From contig JADNRX010000445.1 in the NCBI GenBank assembly GCA_015501595.1, forward strand, positions 1 through 42,350: 42,350 nt of DNA, written 5' to 3'. Source of the DNA: Hymenopellis radicata. Taxonomy: Eukaryota > Basidiomycota > Agaricomycetes > Agaricales > Physalacriaceae. The notes beneath the pieces are model-generated. The model was not told the DNA's origin. It made no database searches and was given only the letters and a program-made list of their open reading frames with translations. Within the stretch, counting starts at the first letter, position 1. Each line of letters opens with the position of its first letter. Both the position numbers and the translations under genes were made by a program. Positions 20,342 to 31,439 of this stretch are shown here, one piece after another.

Positions 20342-22135
20342 TCATCCAATAGATGTAACAAGGTTCAACCCACTCGCACAGTAGGGCATCAACTCCGTGA
20401 TGACATATTCCCGTGCGCTACTTTCTCGTACGCCCTCTGTGTACCAGCCGAGGTTGAGGGATCCCAACGGAGTAGTCTGCCAACGCGATTTCACCATATT
20501 TGTAAACACCTTTTCGTCGAAGACCAGGGAGCCGCTGAGGTGCAGCTTCTCAAGGCGCGGTACGAGGATTTCCCGGCTGTCGTGTTTGAAGATGAGAGCA
20601 TCCAAGACCTCATTCTGTATGCCCTCACAGTCAGCGAGGCAGAGGTTTTCAAGGGTGTGTGTAAGATGGAGAAAGCGGAGAATATCGTCGGACGACAATC
20701 GGCCTTTAGAGAAATGGAGCGAGGATAAACGCGATTGAGAACGTTCGATGAAGTGTACGATGGATGCAAACGTGGTTTCCTCGTCGCGTCCCCCTGTACG
20801 TAGACCGGTTTCAATTGTCAGCTTGGATAGCGCGGGAGCGCTGAGATGATTTAATAGCTGGGGAACGGGACGCGTGTTCACGAAAGGCCAAATTTGTATG
20901 GACATCTCCAGGAGTCGTGGGCACGTCACCAGTAAACCCTGTAGCTCTGGAGGTTCAACGACATTACAGAACTCCATTCGAATGTCGCATACACGAAGAT
21001 GTCGTCCCGCCCTTAAAACTTGAAGCACCGACAGAGGTTCCGGCCCTGTGTAATCGCTATGTTTGGGTAGATAAACGTGTTCCGAAGTAAAGTTGCGAAT
21101 CGTGGCCCAAGGAAGAGCGAAACACGCCAAGGCATGGTCAACGTCACTGAAAGACACAGATTGAAGCTCAGGACAGGTCATAAAAAGTACGCAACGCCCA
21201 TGCCAAGGTTGACCCACATGTACCCAAATGAAATCGAGGTTTTTTAGACCTCGAAAGCGATCGTAAAAAGGAGACAGCGTGCACAACATGCTCGGTGGCA
21301 TATGCAAGACTAGGTCTCTTATCCGTGGTGCAAAGGGAAGAAGTAGAGAGCTGAGTTGATGAGGATGATAAGCCTCCGTGGAATAGCAATATAGTCCGAC
21401 CGATAAGTCAGACAAGCCAACCCGACTGAGTTGGGTTGCCAGCCGAAGAGTGGCTATTTCAAGGTCTGCATCGGAGTCGGTGGCCTTGATAGAAACATTA
21501 ATGCGTGCCCAAAGGCTCGGGCTCTGTGACAACTCTCTCCTCCAGGACCGACACACGAGCTCGAGGGTCCAAAGCATATTTTCTGCGGAAAGTAGCTCTC
21601 GCCAGTTATTGCTATCCTTCTCGATGTCATCCTTAATTTTGGTGCGGATGGGGAAATCGTTGGTGAGGGAGAATATGCGAGACAGAATCTCGGACGGAAG
21701 TCGTCGGACTGGCCCAAGAAGAGTTTTACGCTCCTCAATAGCCTTGGCCAACGTCGCATGTTCCGCGTCCAGAGTGCCCAGCAGCGTGTCGATGCGCTGC
21801 ACTTGAGTCATAACCTCCGCGCGTAACTTCTTCACTTGCGCTGAGAATGACGCCGCTGCGTCAAGACGCGACTGTAGTTCCAGGATCATAGCTTTCAGAA
21901 TGTCTTCCTCGGCAGGCGATGGCGCGTTGTTGGTGCACGTGAGATGATGGATTACGGGATTTTCACGAAGGGGTGGCATGGAGATGGACTGGAAATCGGG
22001 AATGACATGGTTCTGGCAAGCGCATTTCAGCGATCCGTCACAAAACGTCCATTCTAACCACTGGGAGTGCGCTATAGAATCTACGGGTGCCGTGAATATA
22101 GAGCTCTGGAAAGATCTTAAGAATGCTCCTGGCAC
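20342..22135 (-). CDS. F-box-like protein with LRR-type C-terminal region
   Basis: A single uninterrupted frame of 597 codons. A coiled coil around residues 75-135 (EEDILKAMILELQSRLDAA, then heptad-like Leu) precedes an F-box-like core at about 143-200 (VRRLPSEILSRIFSL, then LVCRSWRREL). The rest has the irregular Leu-rich repeats common in Agaricomycete F-box proteins (SRLSSLHFSKGRLSSDDIL, LENLCLADCEGI). Such proteins are substrate adaptors for SCF ubiquitin ligases via Skp1; the substrate is not predictable. Two starts are possible: 22135, or 21979 (MPPLREN), which is the more usual beginning for this family. It is the only large intact non-repeated gene of the window and is intronless in its body. 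Confidence 0.85.
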   Translation of the reverse strand: MPGAFLRSFQSSIFTAPVDSIAHSQWLEWTFCDGSLKCACQNHVIPDFQSISMPPLRENPVIHHLTCTNNAPSPAEEDILKAMILELQSRLDAAASFSAQVKKLRAEVMTQVQRIDTLLGTLDAEHATLAKAIEERKTLLGPVRRLPSEILSRIFSLTNDFPIRTKIKDDIEKDSNNWRELLSAENMLWTLELVCRSWRRELSQSPSLWARINVSIKATDSDADLEIATLRLATQLSRVGLSDLSVGLYCYSTEAYHPHQLSSLLLPFAPRIRDLVLHMPPSMLCTLSPFYDRFRGLKNLDFIWVHVGQPWHGRCVLFMTCPELQSVSFSDVDHALACFALPWATIRNFTSEHVYLPKHSDYTGPEPLSVLQVLRAGRHLRVCDIRMEFCNVVEPPELQGLLVTCPRLLEMSIQIWPFVNTRPVPQLLNHLSAPALSKLTIETGLRTGGRDEETTFASIVHFIERSQSRLSSLHFSKGRLSSDDILRFLHLTHTLENLCLADCEGIQNEVLDALIFKHDSREILVPRLEKLHLSGSLVFDEKVFTNMVKSRWQTTPLGSLNLGWYTEGVRESSAREYVITELMPYCASGLNLVTSIG

Positions 22136-22339
22136 ATACCATTGATTGAAGCCATAGATTGCGGTTCTTGTTCAACTTCTGCCAGACGGTTTCCGGAAAG
22201 GAAGAAAATGAACGTGGTAAAGTGCGGCAGGCATTTCGTCCCCGTTCCGAAATTCTATTTGCTACGATCAACAGAGAATGTTCAACTTCAGCTCCTTCAA
22301 TAGCTCTCTTCAAGGCTAATCCATTCTTCAAAATGAGTT

Positions 22340-23570
22340 AGCAATTGGTTTCAACGCCTCGACTGGTTTAGGGCAATAACTGGGTGAAATTGCGCTGGAT
22401 GGCAAGCCTTCCCTTCGGATAACGCTGTGCCTAGTTCTGACTCCCTCTACAGACACCACTGTTGAATTGAGCGACTTCGCGATATATAGCCCACCTATCA
22501 AGCTCAAGTATTCTTAATAATACGTTGATTGTTTCGCCTCAATGTCCCACTTCGGAAGTACAGCATCCAGCAAAGCTAAGTACTATGCACTCTTCGAATT
22601 CAGTTATATATTAACCCAAGGACTTCGTCTTTTACTTGTTGAGCATCATAGTCAAGACGTCCAGCATACAGGACCCCAATCTTGCCATTCATGAGATGAC
22701 TATGTTCGCCCTGAATGCCAGACAATCGTCTGGAAAAGCTATTATTTACTTGACGCTCACTTGGACGAGAACATTGCTACGCGGTTATTCAAGCACCTGA
22801 ATGCAAGGGATGTCCCAAACTACTGGGAAAAGACAAGAAAGAGGTATGCATATGGCTACTCTCTCCAAGTTCTTCACCTTAACATGTTTCTTAGGAAACA
22901 GTGAATCTCTGTCAGATCCGTTGATCGAAGCGAAGAAAGCGCCACTTGTTGTCAAACATGACGCATGGAGGTCGTCGTCTTCACACCTGCGCTGTGGCAA
23001 CGGTCGTCTACCGTTGCTGTACAACACGTCAGCTTGAGTCTGCCACACTTGTTAGCGCGAAGGCAACCCTCTACTCGTTTATCTTGCTATTGACGTTAAT
23101 CGGACAAGTATGAAGAGCAATGTCCCCGATGGGGTGGAGATCTGCGTTCTACACGGATGCTACCGACGCCCGACGATGCGATGCGCGATTTTGACGCTTC
23201 GGTTGACAACCTTGGGTAATCGGTTTGGGCAGCATTTGGCCTTAACGAACACACATTGTTATCAGTCTCTGCCCAGGACGTCGCGCTCGCAAACACGTTA
23301 CAGCTACCTCCGACTCGTTGTCGACCCCCCCTCCCTTCCTCTCGGGCTTGATGTCTCTCAGTCGCGCACGGTTCATCCACAGACAAATTGTTGTCTTGAA
23401 AATCATTAAGGATGCATCCCATCACGAGACGAGAGCTACTGGTATTGAAGGAGGAAGTCAAAGCCCAGGCGTTCGTTCGACTCTTCGTAGGAGCAAGAGT
23501 ACAAGGACCATGGGAGGCATTCGATCGTAGACTCAGATAACGCCTCCGCCTACCTTCTCAGAGGTGACGG
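22340..23570. other. Stretch with short frames only
   Basis: A 51-codon frame starts MSHFGSTASSKAKYY near 22542, and an intron-like GTATGC to TAG segment lies near 22841-22893. I recognise no family and no repeat that ties it to the modules around it. Confidence 0.3.
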
Positions 23571-23586
23571 CATCCACCGAGCCAGA

Positions 23587-23790
23587 TTCAGATATTTTAT
23601 TCGGAGACTCGTTCGTCTATGGGCCACCATCATTCTTGATTTGGGGCATCGTCAAGCGCCGCCGTTGACTGTACAACACAAGTCAGTCACGTCCAGGAAA
23701 TAAATGGATGAAGGCTGAAAGTGCTCATAGATGGGAGTATCGAACGCTCTTGGTGCGTTCTGCGACCATGCCGATACGTTTCTAGTCAAT
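23587..23790 (+). repeat. Module E, copy 1: exon-intron-exon remnant
   Basis: It matches 29618-29800. The first exon part ends TTGACTGTACAACACAA at 23681. An intron runs 23682-23730 and shares the internal AAATAAATGGATGAA with copy 2. The next exon begins ATGGGAGTATCG. Translated, LDLGHRQAPPLTVQHK corresponds to LDSIHVGTPPLNEQHK in copy 2. Function unknown. Confidence 0.5.
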
Positions 23791-23799
23791 AGTCAATGT

Positions 23800-24700
23800 T
23801 AAGTGTAATCACAGGATAGTTTGTGAATCAATTTCTCACAGAGCGTTTTCGATTAAGACTAGCACTAGGTGCCATACTAACGCAGGTCTAAATGATGATG
23901 TCGACGGCTGATATGGAAGCGACGACGCGCGCGGTTGTAGGGAGCCTAGGGCCATATGAGCTGTCGCAACGACGCAAATGCAACTCAAGACCCGGTCCAG
24001 GAGCGGGTTGTCGGGCCGGAGTTACTCTGCACTGACGGACTCTCTCGACGTTGAACCAGGCTTTCAACACGCTCTCGTCCACGTCGTTTCGAGCACTTCC
24101 ATCAAGGCACTGGGATGAGACACTCGCGCAGCATTTAAAGGACAAATCAGGCGGCACAGGCATGGTGGCATTCCGTCCCGATGACGGCCAGAAAGTGCGC
24201 ACCTCTCCTGTGCATAATATTTAAAGAAGGACTAACGGTATATTTCTAGTCTGCTCCTCTCTCTGGTGGAATGTCTGAGTGACACGGCCTTACAACATTT
24301 TTGTCTTCATCTTCCCAGAGACGGTACATAACGGAGACACGCTGGATGCGCGCCTTACCCCGTAACGACCGTGAAAGGCGACGGGAATCAGTCCTGGTTG
24401 CAGAACGCGCTGTATACAGCCCCGAGCATCTCACGGAGCATTTGCGCAGGCCAGAGGATGAAGTGAAGTTGCTGCACGGTGATAGCCTGGTGATAGCGAG
24501 AAAGGCGACGCAAGCTGGTCAGTGCATCCTTGCTGTCTTCTTTTCACGGTTTTCTTTCCTATTCTTCCCTCTAATCGCCATTATAGTTTCTTCTTGAGCC
24601 ACTCGTCGTCGATCTACCCGGACCGCTTACAATAGAAGCAGCATCGGGCTTCGAGGACGGGCAGCTGGCCGCAGAGCCCGGTCGCGGATGCAGCACTTTC
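23800..24700. other. Stretch with possible exon remnants
   Basis: One frame ending at 24223-24225 reads FRALPSRHWDETLAQHLKD and MVAFRPDDGQKVRTSPVHNI, which looks coding, but I do not recognise it. CCCGAGCATCTCACGGAGCA (24421-24440) resembles a short block near 34706, so the duplicated upstream region of family B may reach back this far. Confidence 0.3.
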
Positions 24701-24839
24701 TATTCAACGTATTCTCCGCTTAAGGCGAACACAACCACGGACGGTGGCTAAACAGAGACGCGAGAATGCAGGCCTTCTCTTACTACATCTGTATGTTGCC
24801 CATGTTTTACCTGCACGGAATGACCCGACTCTTACGCAC

Positions 24840-25270
24840 GAACAGAAGACATTATCATTGTGTATTCAGGTCCTAATATTTACTCGTTCACTATGTTCCG
24901 CGTTATCTTGTAAGAGAACGGACCTTCTCATTATTAGCTGGTGCGCCAACTGAGCCTGGTTCCGCTCTCTTTCTCCGATATTAACATCACATCACAACCG
25001 GATCATGGAACACATAAGGTATATCTGCTCCATCGTCGTTTGAAAATGTTGATGGTTTTTGTAGCCGTTCAACGCGCGCGCCTATCGAAGAACCTCAGTT
25101 GGACGTATCCCGCACGGTTCAGGCCTGTGCTCTATGTGATTTGTGGCTCCAATGGAGCATACAAAGGACCGTGCCTTGAGATTGGCGCCCAGTACAGAAT
25201 GACAGATGCATGTCACAGCCTTTTTCACACAGCACCGATACACGCGGCAACTGTTCTCTCTCCTTCCACC
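24840..25270 (+). promoter_or_regulatory. Conserved upstream region of family B, copy 1
   Basis: It shares blocks with 34850-35166: ATTATCATTGT, GCGCGCGCCTATCGAAGAAC, AAAGGACCGTGCCTTGAGAT and CTCTCTCCTTCCACC just before the ATG. The order is conserved and the spacing differs slightly. Confidence 0.45.
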
Positions 25271-28073
25271 ATGGATGACTTCTCGTGTGCTATGCCACCG
25301 ACATATTACTCCCAACCCATGGCGCCCAGGTATCCCATGCAGGAATATTCCGGGGAAGCGGCGCACACACTAGAAGATCGCTCACTCCCCCGGGACCTAA
25401 CGTCCTTCCCCCCCGCCCAGCTGGATCCCTCGCATGCCATGAATGTATATCCTCCCCTCCCCATAGGCGCCGAGCGCATGCTAGAATATCACCCGTTCCC
25501 TCAGGATCTACCCTCGTTCCCTCCCACCAATGGTGTCCCAGCGGCGGATCCGCCCGACATCGAGCGCGTCAACTCTGATCGCCAATCCGAGGCGCCACTC
25601 CCCGCAGATGCGGCGCGCTGGATATCCATGTCCCCCACCCAGTTTGACAGGGAATATCCAGGCGGGAATCCGTTCGTCATCGAGGAGCTCAACTTGGACT
25701 CGGAAGAGGATCCCGAGAGCGCCTCGTATGTCGAGCTTGATGGAGCGCGCGCGCTCAATCGGATATTCGTCATCTTCTGGGCTGTGGAGTTGGCTATCTT
25801 CCCTTTTTGGGTCCCAGACATACAACGCGAAATAATCTGGGCCATCGTGGCCGATCTTCTCAAGGATGGAAAAATTTGGTTATGGGTTGACGGCGATGAA
25901 GAGCAGTGCTGGTACGATTCGCACCAGGATGATATACTGTTGAAAGAGTCTCGAGAATATGTGGAACAAAAACTTTTATGCTCGTCACTATGGCTACGAA
26001 AACCTCGTTTACCCACTTGGACCAGTCTCTGGGAGCGCGTATCCAAAGCCTCATTCGCAATGCGAGTTTCAACAATAACCTGGGCGACATTTACATCTAT
26101 GTCTGTCAGAGAAGCAGGTTGGGAGAGGGGTCGTGCTGATGGGACTCGCTGTGTGCTTTTGGAAACAGCATTGCGATGGTGTTATCCTCTCTTGCGCTCC
26201 CTCGGCGTGTGCGACCTTCTCATCAATGAGAGTCGGCACAGTCACCTTGAGGTTGCCTTCAAGGATACTCTTCGACGCCATGGCCATTCATGCTATTCTT
26301 CTCCGGAGGAGCCTCTGAAGCTCTTGTTATACATGCGGTCTTTCCTTTGTTCCACACCCTCAGGCAAGGATGTATCTATGATATTGTTCGAATGTGATGA
26401 AGCCTGTCAGCAATGTGCCAAACTGTATGTTCTTTCCTTTTTCGAAAGATGCCCATCAAGTAACAAATTTGAATTTGAAGGATGAAACTTTACATCTCTA
26501 GCAAGGATGGCCATTACACACCGCCGCTATCTCTTCTTGTTCTGAATGATCTTCGGTCGGCTCTTGACATCGATACGACGGCATGGCTGAGGATTCTTGC
26601 GCTTGGCGTTTCTCGTGGCATGATATCTGCAGCTATCCTCTCAAAGATGGACGACAAGATTGGAATGCACCTTGGCACCGATGAGTTTGATTTCGAATAT
26701 CAGCCTTGGGTGAACAGACTTTCTCATAGGCTGCAACGCTCAGTCGTAGCATGCTCCGAATCTGAGTGGAGAGAAGCAGAGCATGCTGTCCGGAGGGAGA
26801 ATCAACACGTATCGGTTCCTACTTCCCGATGGGATTCAATGGATATCGGACTCGGAGTGTGGATTACTGCCATTTACCTGTTTATGTTGGAACCCTCTGC
26901 TCAGAAGCTGACACCACACAGATATTGGCTTGATTGCTACATACAGTGCGGGTGGGATGAAGTGTTTGACGAACCAGTATATCCTGCCCACATAGCTGCA
27001 TCGGTAGAGGCAATCTGCGATGTCACTTCCGAAGCATCAGATTTCTCAACTCATACATGTTGTGAATTCAGATGGGATCATGATGGACACCCACTAAAGC
27101 TTCGACAATGCTATTCTGCGGCCTACCTTCTGCTTCATCCGGAATCACAGGATGTACCGTTTCTGGATCCGCTTCGACTTCCGGTGTCATGTGAAAGTTG
27201 CTCTTTTCGCAGGGATAAATGCTTCAATTGTGAACAATGTCGGAAACTCCCCGGAGCAGAACCCCTTGTTCCTATCCAAATCACGGCGGTATGTGGCACC
27301 ATTGGTCTGATAACAATGTCCTCATTTTCTCTAGTCGGAAGCTACGATTCCACCTGCTGGGGGGACAGATGATATTGTAAGATTGCTTTCACCTTTCTAT
27401 TCGGTTTGTTACTCAGTCCCGTGCAGATACCGACTTTAGCAGTTGTGCGGCATCATTCTCCGGTCTCTGTCACAGAATCTCAAGTAAGGACTCCCATTTT
27501 CATCAGCGGTAAAGGTCTGACGTCCACGGCAGATACCATCAACCTCTTGTCAATCTCGTGCCTCAACCCTTCCCAAAGATGTTATATTGCCCGAGTTGAA
27601 AACCCACTTTGTGAAACTGCTCGGTATGCTCACGTCTACTGCTTTCATCTCGTACTCAGTAAGATGCAGCCCAGCACGATATTCCTATTCAGTACACCAA
27701 TCTCGGCGCGCGCCAGCTTCCCTGGTGTACTCTTCCCGAACTGCTCAAGAACCGACGTCTCGAGATTGCAGGATGGCCTCAGGATTTACCGTTACCGGAT
27801 GCGACTGGGAAGCATAACGGAAAAGGGATCATGGGGCTTACCGCGAAGGATGCCAGGCGTCTGTACGAAGCCCTCCCCGGTATTTCGTTTCGCCCAATGG
27901 ACAAGGTGCGTGTGCGATCGAGGGCGGAGGAAAGCGAGGACGATATAGGAAACCGCCGGCCGACAAAGAAGGTGAAAGGAAAGGGAAAGGCACCAGCGGA
28001 GGGTGAGAAGAAGTTTCGACTGAGCGAGGTGCAGACGGTGATTCATGGGATTCACGTCGAGAAGTCTAACTAG
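25271..28073 (+). CDS. Family B, copy 1: uncharacterised 851-aa protein with Cys cluster and basic tail
   Basis: Six exons (25271-26424, 26481-27288, 27335-27376, 27427-27483, 27533-27623, 27670-28073) join without a stop to 851 residues. The ATG at 25271 was chosen because similarity to copy 2 and the shared TTCCACC context begin there; the open frame extends upstream. The first about 120 residues are Pro/Tyr-rich and likely disordered. A globular part with many Trp follows (IWLWVDGDEEQ, SLWLRKPRLPTW). CQQC lies near 380, and a cluster C-x2-C-x6-C-x2-C-x2-C lies near 630, conserved in copy 2 and possibly metal-binding. The C-terminus has LPWCTLPELLKNRRLEIAGW, ALPGISF and a Lys-rich, NLS-like KKVKGKGKAPAEGEKKFR. 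I do not recognise the family. The last acceptor (GATGCAG) was chosen because it keeps the frame in all three copies. Confidence 0.7.
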
Positions 28074-28199
28074 CGCTATTGCGGAAGATGATACTTGCTC
28101 CGTGAAGATCCATTAGAAATTCATTAAATTTAGTATGAAATGACCCATGTAAAGAGAATGTACGTAGGCAGAGGATCTCAAACAAGCTTTTATTTAAAT

Positions 28200-28550
28200 T
28201 ACCGAGCCCTGTAGCATATGAGTCCTGCTAGAAATTTTGGCAGTGCATTTACCGTAGGTGGATTGGTCGAGGTTAGTGCATTAGGATGGTACCCGACTTG
28301 GAGCTGTTTCTCGCTTCTACGGGTGCGGACACTTGTAAGTACTCCAACGGTAGAGTAGATATTGGGTCTGGCGCGCAGGATAATGGGGCCGGTGCGCCGA
28401 AGAATGTGGGTGTGGTGGATGGGTGACTAGTCACTACTGCGCTGAGACAGTACTGTTTGGGGTCCTGCGAAGCGCGTTAATCCTACTAGTAGTAACGGAG
28501 GAGTAACGTAACCTTTATATGTTCAGAAGAGGCGCGCAGAGGGACTGAGG
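28200..28550. other. Spacer after family B copy 1
   Basis: No gene or repeat recognised. Confidence 0.35.
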
Positions 28551-28554
28551 ACTC

Positions 28555-29000
28555 GAGGAGTGGTGTAGACTTGGGCGCCCAGTCTTGATGGCTGAAAGAA
28601 CAGGTCGAAATAGGGGTTCGGCTTCGGGCCGCGATTCCGATGCCAACATTCTTTGCTTTCAACATGCTTTCCTCCGTGTTCTAGCGTGTACTGTTCCCAA
28701 ATACGTCGTCTCCGTTTCTACCACCATCGCTGTCCTCTTGCAAGGCTGCTGCATACCGCCTCACTAGACTACGTTATGGGTGTTTGCGCCCAACAAGCGA
28801 AGCCTGCTTTGCGTCTAAATGACCCTCGCCATCCAACAACCACTCTAGCAGCCCCAGACTGCGCAACGGAACACTCGGTCAAAGGCTGGAGATGCAGGAT
28901 GAAAACGCGCTTTCTATCATACAGGATGCGAATGGTGGTGCGTTGATAATCATTATTGATCAGAGATGAAAAGAACTGACAGAGATACAGAATGCCCAAA
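28555..29000 (+). repeat. Module D, copy 5: upstream block and remnant
   Basis: GGGTTCGGCTTCGGGCCGCG (28613-28632) and TTCCGATGCCAACA match the D landmarks. A frame reading VPKYVVSVSTTIAVLLQG follows, which parallels WVVSVSIVAV of copy 1. A GTGCGT segment at 28936 and ACAGAGATACAGAATGCC (28979-28996) parallel the first intron region of copy 2. Not translatable as a whole. Confidence 0.45.
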
Positions 29001-29089
29001 CTGACTCGAAAATATCTGTCTGCGTACCCATCTTAATCCTCTTCCTTTTTCGTCTGCTCTTTCGTCGACGCAGGCGATCGCGCAACCGA

Positions 29090-29600
29090 CGTCTTTCTTT
29101 ACCCCTCCCTGCCTAACAATAACGCGACCAAGAAACCTATCATCGCGCACGATGTAGAACCCAGCGAGCTTGTCTTCTTCTTGCCCCATCGCGCTCTGCT
29201 TCGCCATGAACATCTCCTGCGTGGTCATCGAGGGCAGAGTTTGTACTATTGGAACGAGCATCCACAAGCTGATCGCCACCATACTTGCACTATACGGCAC
29301 CCAAGAGCGCCATGAAATTGTCGGCTTGCGAAAGCAAACTTGTCAGTCCCCCCTCCACCCGTTTATCATGTCATTGGCTTTCAGCTCTTGCTTGGACAAT
29401 TAGCGACCCCGACGTGGAATCTAAAGAGGTCGGCACAGATGCTAAGACCCGCACCCAGGGCGGCTAACCAGCACGATTCCGACGCTTCGCCTAGCAAGTT
29501 GGCATGATAGCTTTATCAGAACGAAGGGTTGTCTAGGTTTTCGTACACGCAAGAGTTGTGGAGCATATAGTCGTGGATATCACGATCCTCTTCATGGAAA
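29090..29600 (+). other. Possible exon remnant between modules D and E
   Basis: After a CGACGCAG acceptor-like site (about 29073), one frame reads DRATDVFLYPSLPNNNATKK, then IIAHDVEPSELVFFLPHRAL. It looks coding but I cannot name it or link it with certainty to the D or E remnants. Confidence 0.25.
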
Positions 29601-29610
29601 CAACGGCACT

Positions 29611-29850
29611 CACCCAGGATATTTCATTCGGAGAGTCGACGAGTCCACGAGCCAGCACCGTACTTGATTCGATACATGTTGGGACGCCGCCGTTGAATGA
29701 ACAGCACAAGTAAGTCGCATCTGCAAAGGAAAGGGATAAATGGATGAAAGCTTACACTTGTGATAGACGGAAGTCTTGATCGCTTTCTGCGGTCACGACC
29801 ATACTACGGATTTAGTGTCAAGCTATCGACAATATAGCAAGATGTGCGCC
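29611..29850 (+). repeat. Module E, copy 2: exon-intron-exon remnant
   Basis: The first exon part reads ETTALTQDISFGEST and LDSIHVGTPPLNEQHK, ending at 29709. An intron (29710-29766, GTAAGT to GATAG) is followed by a frame reading EVLIAFCGHDHTTDL. It corresponds to copy 1 at 23587, including intron position. Confidence 0.5.
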
Positions 29851-29984
29851 GAACTGGCCGAATTGGAGAATATGGTTCCTCTTCGGGAAAGTTGTGTTGT
29901 TCAGTGTCGCAGCTGTGCACCTCACAGGAGTACCACCAGCACACCTCTCGCTCCATGAATAGCCGACTAACCACTCTTCCTGGA

Positions 29985-30487
29985 GACACCTGTAGGTGTA
30001 CCAATCGCCATATCAGGTCCGCCTCCCAGGCTTACGACGCGGACTCACCAAATACTGCTGGATCGCGTCCAAGGCGCGGTTCATTGGAGCGAGCGACTCG
30101 CAGGGCGCATATGCAATGTTTAGAAGGCATGTCTCATTCCTGTCTTACCGTCAGCCTCCATTGACGAGAATTACCCGGTCATGGCTTGACGCGTACCCTG
30201 GAACAGACTTTTGCCTATTCAACAAAGTTGTAGGGTATCACAGCCTGATCCTCGATCGGATTTTCGTCACAGGCTGACGATGCAGGTGTTAGGAACCTCC
30301 AGTCGCCGACTCGCCATGTACCACCTCTCAGGTTCCTGACGATTCTCATCCGCTGGCGGTTCCAAGTATGGGGCGCCTCTCCGCGGCCATATTTCGATCG
30401 ACTGTGTCGATGCACACATCCGAGCTTGGCCCCCGTCACTACTTAAAGGCTGGACGGGACCGTCCTCTTCTACAACCAACACCTCTC
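29985..30487 (+). promoter_or_regulatory. Conserved upstream region of family A, copy 2
   Basis: This is the closest match to 17605-18090: GTATCACAGCCTG, CAGGTTCCTGACGATTCTCA, TTCCAAGTATGGG, CGCCTCTCCGCGGCCAT and CACTACTTAAAGGCTGGACG, in the same order and ending at the same distance from the ATG. Its 5' part still reads an open frame (VGVPIAISGPPPRL) that seems to be the end of a gene duplicated with the unit. Confidence 0.5.
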
Positions 30488-31288
30488 ATGGCAGCCTTCC
30501 TGAAACGGCTCGTCTTGACCACCACCGTATATCCCGACGTCCAGCGCGCGCTGCAGGACCTGCAACATGTTCCTCATTCGGACGATATTGTAAGATTGCT
30601 CTGCCTTTCTAGTCAGTTTGTTCCTCAGTCCCGCGCAGGTACCGACATTAGCAGTTGCAGTTGTGCGGTGTAACATTTCTGTCTCTATCACAGGATCTCA
30701 AGTAAGGGCCCCCATTCTCGTGACTGGTGGAGGTCTGAAATCCACGGCAGATACCATCCACTTCCGGTCAACCTCGCACATCAACCCTTCCCAAAGATGT
30801 TATATTGCCCGAGTTGAAAGACCACTTTTTGAAACTGCTCGGTATGTTCACGTCTACTGCTTTCGTCTCGTACTCAGTAGGATGCAGCCCAGCACGATAT
30901 TCCTATCCAGTATACCAACCTCGGCGCGCCCCAGCTTCCCTGGTGCACTCTTCCTGAACTGCTCAGGAACCGTCGTCTTGAGATTGTAGGATGGCCGGAG
31001 GATTTACCACTACCGGACGCGACTGGGAAGCATAACGCGAAAGGGATCATGGGGCTTACCGCGAAGGAAGCTAGGCGCCTGTACGAAGCGCTCCCTGGTA
31101 TTTCGTTTTGCCGAATGGACAAGGCGCGCGCGCGACCGAGGGAGGAGGAGAGCGAGGACAACATAGGAAACCGGCCGACGAAGAAGGTAAAAGGAAAGGG
31201 AAAGGCTCCGGAGGAGGGTGAGAAGAAGTTCAGGCTGAGTGAGGTGCAGAAGGTGATTCATGGGATTCACGTCGGGAAGTCCAACTAG
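30488..31288 (+). CDS. In-frame chimera: family A N-terminus joined to family B C-terminus (218 aa)
   Basis: The gene starts as family A (MAAFLKRLVLTTTVYPDVQR, then ALQDLQHVPH). At about 30578 it becomes family B, entering at the DDI codons just before B intron 3. Exons 30488-30589, 30639-30701, 30751-30841 and 30888-31288 join without a stop. Intron positions and phases equal those of B copy 1. The product would have the A N-terminal about 31 residues without membrane spans, then the B region with LPWCTLPELL, ALPGISF and the basic tail KKVKGKGKAPEEGEKKFR. The promoter is that of family A. One exon carries a six-base in-frame insertion (a GCAGTT repeat) relative to B copy 1. Intactness suggests it could be expressed; function unknown. 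Confidence 0.65.
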
Positions 31289-31439
31289 CGCTATTTCGGA
31301 AGATGATACCTGTATCGCGAAGATGTCGTGAAAGAAAGCTTCCTGGCAGTACAACTTGTGGAGGAGGAAAACAAATTGTCCTAAGCGCCAGCCTAAAGAA
31401 AAATTGGGAAAAGAGGCGAAGACTTATGCAAAATCACTC

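Noticed and set aside
20279..21806. Several plus-strand frames opposite the F-box gene
   Set aside because: They are antisense shadows of a single intact 597-codon gene.
24941..25270. Upstream extension of the family B copy 1 reading frame
   Set aside because: The matching region of copy 2 is not open in the same way, and similarity plus the TTCCACC context support the ATG at 25271.
27406..27948. 180-codon plus-strand frame in family B copy 1
   Set aside because: It reads through introns of the spliced gene; the same intron borders are conserved in two other copies.
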